From Nemertoderma westbladi (Eukaryota > Xenacoelomorpha > Nemertodermatida > Nemertodermatidae), in assembly GCA_032718475.1 (NCBI GenBank), contig JAUCBJ010002735.1, positions 1 to 64,000 on the forward strand: DNA of 64,000 nucleotides, written 5' to 3'. The translations under genes and the position numbers were made by a program. Under the pieces are notes generated by a model, which saw nothing but the letters and a program-made list of their open reading frames with translations, was not told the origin of the DNA and made no database searches. The first letter of the stretch is position 1. Each line of letters begins with the position of its first letter. This document shows, one piece after another, positions 54,186 through 64,000 of this stretch.

Positions 54186-57100
54186 AGCAACTGCGGGTCT
54201 TGCTATGGAAATTCAAAGACCAAAGTCTCGGGTGAACTTTCGATCGTGTTGCATCGAGGGAGCTCATATGAACAGCTACATAGAGTGGGAGAGCACAGAG
54301 ATGCTCACATTGCGTGAGCGAACAAATGATTACACCAAACTCACTGAGGAAGTCCTCCAATCCGCCGCCAAATCCCAACCCCACGTCGCCTCATCTTGGC
54401 TTTACGTCCAAGAGGATCTTTGTGATGAGAATTACAAATTCGCAGAAGATTTTTGTATTTCTAGCTGTTGGAAAGAACAAGTATCCGTGTTCTACAGTCG
54501 TGAACTCTCTACCAATATTCAAACAAACTTGGCATCTTCTTACTGTGCTGCTGAATTGTATGATATAGAGTGGCAGAAAGGGGCTGATCTGCGCCACCCA
54601 GATAAAATGTCTGTAGAGGTTTCCGAAGAGTACAGATGGTTGAATCGGGGAGTGAATGAACACGCGGACCACCTCTGGTGCCATTCATTGCAACAGTTGC
54701 AGAGCTATATGTATGAAACAATGACGCAACATGTCGAGCATGGTCGAGTACTTGATTATGCAGATACAAGTATGATTGGAACCCAGATTGAACACGGCCA
54801 ATTTATTTACAAACCTATATTCCATGGATTCTCACTGCTAACTGATACTATTTGGCAACAAGTTGTTGACTTACGGGCAATAAAACGCAATGAGGAGAAA
54901 GGAATGATAGTTGAGCAAGTTAGCAACGTCCGTTGCAGTTATGTTACCAGCTGGGGGGAGAGACGCAATGTAGCAAAACAAAATATTGGCAGGGACATTT
55001 GGGATGTGATAACTAACCGTGGACATGTCAGCCATGGTCTCGAAACAGCTACATGTTCCACTTCTAATGAAATGCAAGGGAGAGTGTGCAAATATGATTG
55101 TCTTGTTCAAGGTATTCACTCGAATCAAATTACTAGTTGGTTTGTTACTGGCCGGATCACACCAACTCAAGTTACAAGTGCTGGATCAACATTATATTGG
55201 CAAACTGGTCGTCATGGTGTCCATTGCCTTGCTGGTGCTGTGTGGGCAAATGCACAGGAATTTTTGTTGGATTATGAGTGGCAGAATGTAGATGAATATC
55301 ACACCCAGAAGGCCTATATTGATTTTGCATCATTGGCCACTGAATATGGGATCTGGCACAGACCTCATGTTGCTAGTCGCTATTGCCAGGAGGGTCATGC
55401 GATATGTATAATTATGAAATGGGACCACTCAACAGATTTCATTGCTAGTACCGCATCGTTTGAAGCAACAAATGTTTTGACAACAGGAGAACGAGTATGT
55501 TTCTATCCGTGCTTGTCTTATTACTCGACATGGGCGGCTTCAGCTATAAACACACCCGAACTTGATTGGGATATCGTCAATCCTGTCCAGTATTTTACTC
55601 CTTGTAAATATAATGTCAATGTTGCTGTAGATGAATTCATTTATGGGAGAGTCAAGGAAACAAGTGGTCGATTAACAAATGGTCAAGGAATTCTAGAACG
55701 CATAAGTTGGTCTTCTACAAGGGAATTCGCCTTCACATACACATCGATAAACGTTGGTTACACTATTGAGGATTTGCAGCTGGAAAGAGACCTGTCTGGC
55801 AAAGGTTTTTCAGTTTATGGATTATCTGATACCCTTGACTCCAGCTTTACTCAATGCGATATGTATTGCAGTGAGCAATATATGTTTGAATGGGCTCTTT
55901 TGAATATTCAAAGTCTTTCGTTGCAACAAAATATTCGCATTTGTTGGGGAAAATATCAGGGTGAGGCTATTTACAATGACATATTGTGGGAAAGAGCTCA
56001 TATGTTCATTGCGACAAAAACGGGCTCCGAGACGGCAAATTCATTTGGTGATGTTCTACAGAAGGCGAGATGCACGGAAGATAATATTTCTTTGTCACTA
56101 ATTTCGGGTATGGATGATTACAGTGAATTATTTCATCAATGTGATACTTTTTACAATTACGTTGTTGTTAAGCAATCTGCAGATGTATTGTTTGAGCAAC
56201 AGCAGGTTGGCCGCACAGCAGTGGTTTCCAGGGATGTCAATTTAGGGAATTCGTTGCAAGATGAAAACCATTGGGAATATGTATGTAGTATGATCAGAAA
56301 ACCAGCCAGGGAAGATGCTGCTCATTTGAAGTTTGAGTTTGTAGGATTGTTTGATCATTTTGTTCCTCAGAGGACATTGATTTGGGGGAATTCTCAGCAT
56401 GGTTCATGTGAGGATTATGATCAGCTATCAACTGTAATCGATCAAGTATTTGTTATGGAACATGCGGAGAGTAAAACCTTAGAAATTACTTCCAATCAAT
56501 ATTCCTTCTTTTATTATCGAGAATTTGCTTCATATGAAGAAAACGAAGCTGATAATTTGGAGTCATTAGAGTGTACAGAGTTGCAAAGAAATCAAGAGGA
56601 AGCTTTATTATCTTATGAACTTCAATTTCAATATTATGTCGCGAATATTTACACAGCTAATACAAAATCCAACTATAGAGATAATATTACATCTGAAAGT
56701 TTTGATGTATCTATTTTATTTAGATTGCAGAAACTAAACTTGGAAACATCCCAGATAAGTACTATTTATAGTTTATTTGACGAATCATCAATTATCTCAT
56801 TTAAGACCCATGGGATAGCTTTGGAATATGGGGAACACTGGGATCATGCATATGACATTTGTGGTTATACCACAGAACATGCTTGGGATGTCACATCATG
56901 GCATCAAGAGAGTGAATATTCTCGAACAATAATTAGCAGAGAATTGAATCATTCCACACTGGGTGTATTTGATTGCATCATGGGTCACATAGAACAATTA
57001 ATTAAAAAACCTGTTATATTAGAAAGTGCAACATCACAATTTGAATACCATTATTTATTTGAACAAGCAAACACGTATTCATATTCCATTTATGGAAATG

Positions 57101-60100
57101 CTAGTTACATTGAGGTAGAATGGTATTCTTGCAGTTCTACCCATAATGATTCGAAACATCTGGAAATTGCTGGAATTAATATGGAAGGAACTCTCCAAAA
57201 ATCAACCGGGGAAATTCGTGACAAAGTTAGATTACTATATGGAGATTTTGGCAGTGAAATTATCCAGTGTGATTGGGTTGATGTTCTATTCAATGCTAAA
57301 CGTGAGACAGAAATAATTGATTCGTGGGAAGTCAGTCATCATTACAGTTCTCAAGTGATGAAGAGTACACTATTTGGATTTCCAGATTACAGTGGTTACG
57401 AGTTTGACCAAGCTGAAGATATAGAGATCCACTACTCCATTATGACACTCGATTATACAGAGATAGAGAGGTTCCATGGAATAGAAGGCATCATAACTCT
57501 CCGTGTGTATGGTACATCTTCATGTGATCAATTGGAAACAGTATGGGAGTATTCGCATATTAGATTCGGCTTTGAGAAACCTAAGGAATACTCTGCAGTT
57601 GCATCAGCCTTGTATTTTTCACGTCATAATGTTAAACATACTCAAGATATTTTAATGTGCCAAGCTACCCAACATACATGTCAACAATGGCAAACATGTT
57701 ACGAATTTTTCAAGCATCACTTACATTTAGCTACAATCTGTCTGACAGAAGAGACTACAGGATTGTCTAGGGGTTTCAATAAATATCAAGACTTAGTCCT
57801 CCAATCTGGTGCAAAAGCCATTGTTGAGTTGGATACAGAAATTGCCTTTCAAAGCTTTCACTTCAACCCAGAGCGAGATGTTGCTTCTCTCGAGATCATA
57901 AAAGAGGCAAAAGAATTTGCTGCAAGTAAGAAACAAGTTATTCTCAATGGGTCTTCTGTAGATGCAATGCAGTATTGGGGATTTGTTGATGATTTTGATG
58001 GTGTGCCGCGAAAATCACTCGAATGGAGTCTAGAAAGTTCTGAATATATTCACGAATACATCGTCAGTGCGAATACTATGTGGGGAGGAGCGAATGAGGA
58101 ACATTCACCAAAGTTTTTGAATTTAGAAGAAGTCAGCAAAGATACTCATAACAATGTGGAGTATGCGACATCAATAATGTTTGAAATGGGATTGGCAGAA
58201 TGTGGTAAAGAAACCACATTGAATAATTATGCTCGTGCACAAGAAATCCCATGGGAAATATGCGATAACTTTATTTCAGACTTGCAAATTCCTGAAAAAT
58301 TATCATCAACTGAAAATATAATGACAATATTTTCTATATGTGGGAAATCAACCGTGCATATAATCGCCTATGGTGATATAGATAGTTCATTCGAAGTCTG
58401 GGATACTTGTTTTGATTTTTATAAAGAAGCTTACAACGTTGACAATGCTATTGAATGTAAAATTAAATTAGATTTACATACAAGTTATTTAGAACTTAAC
58501 TTACAGTTTAATTCCAGTTATGAGAGCATTATTCAGTGGGATCAAGTCTCATTCGTAGATGAAGGGTTCCATGTCGAAAGTGCAGAATGCTATTCCTATA
58601 ACCATTATTTACATCCACCACTTTATGGAGAAGAATATAAAATGTTTTGTCATCCAGTCATAGATTCCATTTCCACCCCATTGGAAAATGGTCATTTATA
58701 TGAAAAGCGTAAAATTACCCATGAATTTGCGGAATTTAAGATTGATGTCCCGGCACGTGATATCCAAGAAACAGGTGGAGCACTGACAATTATCGCATGT
58801 AGTGATGAAACAATGATACCGTGGTCTAATTTAGTTCCATTTTCATCACAAGAATGTCAGTTTGAGGTTCTTTCAATTGCAGAACACTTCGTCCATTTGG
58901 AATTTGGTAAATTGTCAGGGTATAGTTATCACCAATGTCTTGCTGAAACCCCTTCATGCATTGTTTTCTTTGAATCTGCTGATAATTTCGAAGAAAAACA
59001 TGCAGAGAAAGTTTCCTGTAATCTCCGTACAAATATTACAAATTGGTTTTTCGGAAATTCATCGTTTGTAAAAGCTTGGGGGATGTGTTCACTTTCAGGA
59101 TCCACATGGCACTTCACCTCTTCACTTGTTATTGATTTTACTTGTGAAAATGCCTTGTTGATAGAAGGAGGTTGCTTCCAAACCCGTGCAACTCAATCAA
59201 AAGATTATGAATGGTGCATGGGAGATGCTGTATATCATGAATGGGATTTTGAATTTCCTATTCATCTCGATACTGGAAAACTCAATTGCGAATACATTTC
59301 ATCAGCTATGGAACATGTAGGATATACAATGCGTGATAATGTGGATGGTACTGTATTCAATGGAAATCCCATTACATTAGTAATGGAATGGAATGTTGCT
59401 GAAGATGTTTACTATGCATCATATCCTATAGAATATGCCTACATGATGGACAATATCATTGGAAGATTAACAGCATCCCTTTCACATAGACCTTTTGTAA
59501 TGTCTTGCGAAATGATAAACACAAGTGGATTTTGGTTAAATGCAATGGATTATAGAGCTGCTCAACAAATTTCTATAACTGCGAGTGTGAAAACTGAAAG
59601 TTGTCCATATTTCCAAGCTGGAGTCACTCGTGATTCACAATGTGGTCTAGAAATTGTTAATGACATTACCTGGGAAAACGTTGAAGACGTTGATGTTTAT
59701 CAAGTAGAGAGTACTGTGAGCATTAGCAGGGTCATTGACTATGTTCACCATGATTTTAGATGCAACTTAGTTTGGGGTAAAGGAATTATTAGTGATGATG
59801 CGGATCAATGGCAAAGTGTTACACAATTCATCCATAGTGAAGCAGACTACGAAGAGGCTGATGTAGATGTGGAGTGGTCCATTAAGCATAAATATTTCGG
59901 TACCTCAACTTATGTAAAGCAATGTTATGAAGAAATAAATTACCAAGATTGGTTTTGGGTCCATTCATTTATGAAAAATCAATACCAAAGTGATAGTGCG
60001 TATGAAATGACACAGGAATATTTAAACACATTTACCGCAAAGTCTACAGGCATAAGTTCCTGGGCTTCGTCATTTCCTGATAATATTGGAAGCGATTGGA

Positions 60101-63100
60101 CTTATATTGATGGCATATTTTACACAGGATATACTACTGACTACTTAGTACCAACCGAGAGTATATATATATTTAACAGGGAATATGTTGAGAGTAACTT
60201 TGGTCTTAAATTATGTTGTGCCAAAGTTGAACATTCAACTTGCTCATCGCTTGGTGACCTTAATATTGACAATTTGAATGAATCAGCTTGTTGGAAAGTC
60301 GAACATGAACAATTGGAGACTTATTATGATAAGAATTGGCAAAATGTGTATGGAAATATTTCGAAATCAGAATTGAATTGGGATAACTGCTATCATGCAC
60401 AATATTCCACTCCGTCGATCCATAATGCATTATTTGTGATTCATGAAAAAGAAAATCTTCAAAGTTATCTATATGATCAAACATTGGAATGTGGATCATC
60501 TCAAGTTACAGAGCTTTGGTTTGATACAACCGAATTATTTTCTATTCCTGTTAAAGGGTCTGAATCGGCATCTGAAGGACTACATGTTCACTTATTTGCT
60601 AACAAATACAGCAGTCTTAAATCCAATACCTGGGGCATTCATGACTCATCTACAACTGAAGTATGGGATTACACATCAAATATAAGTAAGCATACTCAGA
60701 ATACTGAGATAGCTAATTCAAACTTTGAATCTACATTTATTCGAAAGGGTGACACATATTTTCAAATAGTTAATGGTAATATTATAATTAGTGCAATAGA
60801 TTGGGAGTCAACAGTTGATCTAGTTTCAGAGCTCCATTATTGTCAACAAGATTTCGAATATGAAGGATTTACAGGTCTCTATGAAAATGGAATTTGCAAA
60901 TCGATGGTTCAGGGTTTTGCGATGAACAGTGACTTTGATTACAGGTATGAAACACTCTCATTTTTATCAACAGAGTCATTTCAAAAATCAAAGACTAGTT
61001 GTAAAGTAGATTATGGTTTAGATAAACATTTAGAAACATTGAACACACAGGTTTATGGAGCATCCTTTTCATCTGAAATTGAATGGGATTCAGCTTCTGA
61101 GTATACAAATGATTCACACATCATCAACAAATTAGGATCATCACTTGCAGAAATGTGGCTTCCTTTGAATGTCAATATTTCTCTGCCAGTTTGCTGGGGG
61201 GCTGCCCAGATGATAACTCATGGTCATCTTGAAACTGTTCAACAAGTGGTGTCTCGCGAGTTTGCAACTGATAGTGGTTTTCTATATGACATTGATGTTA
61301 AACTTGAAAATTCAAATGAAACCATTACGGCACACAATATTTGTCTCGCTTCATTACAACGATATGATTGGATGTATGCAAAAGATGTTTCTTTTGGATT
61401 TGAGGGTGGAATAGGATATGCCAGTTTAAAATATTCAACATTTTCATCTGATGTACATGCCTATCGTGAAGAACTGTATTGCAGCCCAGAAGAAACTACA
61501 GATATTTGTGACTTTGATTTTGTTTATTATGTTGACTTTAAATTGGGACATATTGTTCAAGCTCATTGTAGTATCGATATGGGTTCTTGCGTATATCATT
61601 ACTCCGTAAAACAATACCCGGTGTATGGAAATTGCACAGTTGGCGTAGAGGACTACATAACGGCATTGCCGCTTGAAGAATTGGATATCTGTGAAGAGTA
61701 CTTAGATCATTCAGAGGCAGGGCGTGAACATTTTGTATATGTAGGATGGTCACAATTTGTTACGCTTGGTGATGGGAAGTGTGAAATATACCATCAAGGT
61801 ATTGTTAACATTGAAGAGTTTCGAAATATAAAGTACAATTTAGAAAATGCCATACCAGTTATAACAGGTGTAGTTACAACTAGTACCGAACAAACCGTTG
61901 TGAGCTTGCTATGTTTTGGTAATGTAAATGAAATCATATTTTATACAGTAAACAAGTGGACAGCAAAGGTTCCAATGGACTCTGTATCCGTAACAGAAGA
62001 CAATTTTTCATTAAGTACGGGCCATCAGTCATCAACACAGGTTTCTGTCAATATGGAAATACCAGGACATATTTATACCTATGAAGTAGCTGACGAAATT
62101 CATAAATTCATACAAGGAACGATTAATACTTCGATTTCGGTGCAACCATCTACATTGATTAGAAATATCGATGTGGCAAAGGCATCGGTTTTGGGTTGCA
62201 TGATAGTGGATGAAATTCAATGGATAAATACCTGTGATATGTTTGGGGGATTTTGGTTTTCAGAAGTGAAATGGGATATTTTTGATGAAGTAAATCTAAT
62301 ACAAAATCCTGTTATCTATAAGGAATCTACAATGGGTTTGGAGCATGTGGAATATTTCTTTCCAATTTGGGAAGAAAGTGGAGTCCATTCCGCACCAGAT
62401 TTTGAATGTAGCACTGAAGAAGTACATGATACATATTTGTACCATGGAAGAATGGAGCCATCATCATATGATTTGTGCTTCAGTAGAGTTCAAAGTACAG
62501 ATTGGTTTGAAGCAAAACACTTGTATATTGACAACAGTTTATACACTGTTCTTGAAGTGGAAATTAACAATTTCGAGGCAAGATATACCTCTTTGAAACA
62601 ATATGTAAATGGATATGCCATTATGGAAGCCATGACAATTTACTATAATGATTATGAACACTTAAAGGTGGACTCTTATGATGTTGAAAATGCTTTTCTA
62701 AATATAGAAGGAACTACAGCAAACAATTATTGTGTCGAAACTGAAGGTAAAATATATGCCAATGGGATGGTTTTAGGAACCAATTGGGAAACATTACAAG
62801 ATGTGTATTATAGTTTGGATAGGGACATTGTATCTTCATATTCTCAAGATGGTTTTACTTACAACATAGCTAATGTGTCATGGGGTATGAAAATGTTGAG
62901 TGTTTGTATAAAAGAAGCTGTTCTTGATGGGTCAGAAGTAACTAAAGAATTTTCTGAATCGCTTAATGATGCCGCTAAGGCGACAATGACTATTGAAACA
63001 TTTATCAGAAACACAGGTTACATCTCAGATGTCACCATATATGGTTTAGGAAGCGAAGTCAGAACATCTTGGGAAACATTAAATGAGTATACACCGCTTG

Positions 63101-64000
63101 TATCCAGTCAAATTGGTAATTATGTAATTGAGTCAAATAAACATTACGCCGATTCGCAATGTGATGTTCTTTATGGCCAGTGTATTGTCATGGATATTAC
63201 AGATATTTGGGAAAGTATTTATGATAGAAGGGTTGAATCTAGGTTTGTTGAGAATACTAGTACCGCGTATCAAACATTACCTGACTTCGTAATGGCTCGG
63301 ACTTCTTTGAATAGGATTTATGGATCTGGTTTCGTGATTGAGATCTCCTGGGAACTGCCTGGGTATTTTGATACTAAAACACACGACACAATGCAAGCCA
63401 ATATAACCTACTTATCAGCACCAAACGATGTTTTAAGTTGTGCAAGGAAGGATTTGATATGTGGCTGTGAGTTTCTTGTTTCGGGTGAACAATGGCAAAA
63501 TGTTTCAACTTTGGATGACAAACTAAATTCTATGGAAAATGCTGGCTGGTCCATTGAATATATGGAAAAGAGAAATTGCACTATTGACCAATACTTTCAA
63601 TCATGCCACTCCATAGATCACATTATTGACTGGAGCTACATTAATGAATGGCGTACTAAGCTAGATTATGAAGAATTTGAATTAGAATACGTTACAGAAA
63701 TTATTGATCTTAATTTTGCTGCAGTTTTTACACCTCGGATTAATAATCTTATGGAAGTTAGTGATTTTGGATTTTGGGAAGGAACTATTTCATATTCAAC
63801 AAAATATGACACTCGAGAGCAAGCCAATATTATACTTGAATCATTTTATAAATTTGATTATGCAGTACCATCTGTAGTGGATAAATTCGGTTCAGCTCTG
63901 GTGGTTGTAAATAATTGGGACAGTTTAAGTGACCTAAATATTCGCATCTGCACTGAAACTACATCTTATTCAACCGCAGTTCTCCAATATATTGTGGGCT
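54186..64000 (+). CDS. Giant exon C of the repeat protein, continues past the window
   Basis: At least 9,815 nt open with no stop (I read every codon row of this frame up to 64000), about 3,271 codons and about 70 repeat units. The first base completes an Arg codon with the two bases left by the previous exon. The 47-residue pattern persists to the end: Trp codons at 63493, 63631, 63775 and 63916 are 138, 144 and 141 nt apart. One canonical stretch at 57.0-57.1 kb reads Lys-Lys-Pro, then Ser-Ala-Thr, then Ser-Ile-Tyr-Gly-Asn before Trp. The first few hundred bases look GC-rich and the rest AT-rich, as in exons A and B. No terminal domain or stop is visible. Confidence 0.92.

Larger units (their letters stand above)
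1..64000 (+). other. Giant repeat-protein gene, partial at both ends
   Basis: One transcription unit on the plus strand fills the window. Six well-supported exons, plus a possible 14-nt remnant, give about 60.2 kb of coding sequence (about 20,050 codons). Splice phases are 2, 2, 1, 2, 1 and 2 in order and all match across junctions. The product is an array of about 425 divergent 47-residue units with a Trp at each unit boundary and a Val-Tyr-Gly-like triplet about nine residues before it. The composition is rich in Glu, Asp, Tyr, Phe, Trp and Ser. I see no signal peptide, membrane segment, kinase, Ig or FN3 signature in the visible part. Size and architecture suggest a structural or extracellular scaffold protein, but this is inference only. 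Start codon, promoter and stop lie outside the window. I do not recognise the family. Confidence 0.88.

Noticed and set aside
1-64000. Bacterial giant surface protein or adhesin
   Set aside because: Consensus GT-AG introns with phase continuity, a tRNA-derived SINE and an animal-type LINE fragment all indicate a eukaryotic animal genome.
176-64000. Kelch, WD40 or Asp-box (BNR) propeller repeats
   Set aside because: Unit length is similar, but the Gly-Gly of kelch, the Gly-His/Trp-Asp of WD40 and the Ser-x-Asp-x-Gly-x-x-Trp of Asp boxes are not conserved. A propeller-like fold stays only a possibility.
176-64000. Titin-like Ig/FN3 protein
   Set aside because: Units are about half the length of Ig or FN3 domains and lack the Trp...Tyr-x-Cys or FN3 core spacing.

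Overview
The window is a stretch of an animal (metazoan) nuclear genome. The evidence is canonical GT-AG introns, AT-rich intronic DNA, a tRNA-derived SINE and the 3' end of a non-LTR retrotransposon (LINE), with no operon-like structure. I could not fix the lineage; the retroelements are of kinds common in invertebrates.

Essentially the whole window is one plus-strand gene, partial at both ends. After splicing I count about 60.2 kb of coding sequence in 64 kb, roughly 20,050 codons, with neither the start codon nor the terminal stop inside the window. Layout: a possible 14-nt exon remnant and intron tail (1-175); giant exon A (176-15064, 4,963 codons); two small exons (15223-15365, 15821-15995); a medium exon (16844-18051); giant exon B (18143-52080, 33.9 kb, with one frame break at 26579-26634); a 2.1-kb intron holding the SINE and LINE remnants (52081-54185); and giant exon C (54186 to beyond 64000, at least 9.8 kb). 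All splice phases agree with one continuous protein.

The protein is built almost entirely of one short repeat, about 47 residues from tryptophan to tryptophan, which I do not recognise as a named domain. Counting from a unit's Trp, the recurrent positions are an aliphatic residue at +3, often Lys-Pro around +7 to +9, Ala at about +16 (Tyr-Ala-Asp/Asn-Val/Ile), a hydrophobic/acidic stretch at +18 to +24, Val-Tyr-Gly (Tyr may be Trp or Phe, Gly may be Cys) at +36 to +38, and the next Trp at +47. About 425 units are implied in this window. They are highly diverged from one another, with no recent identical copies noticed. The 47-residue spacing holds exactly across the 52080/54186 splice junction, which independently confirms that splice.

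Points for follow-up: the unrecognised repeat family and protein size; the exceptional exon length; the single frame break, which the repeat register says is an extra base and not an intron; and an apparent GC enrichment at exon ends compared with the interiors of the giant exons.
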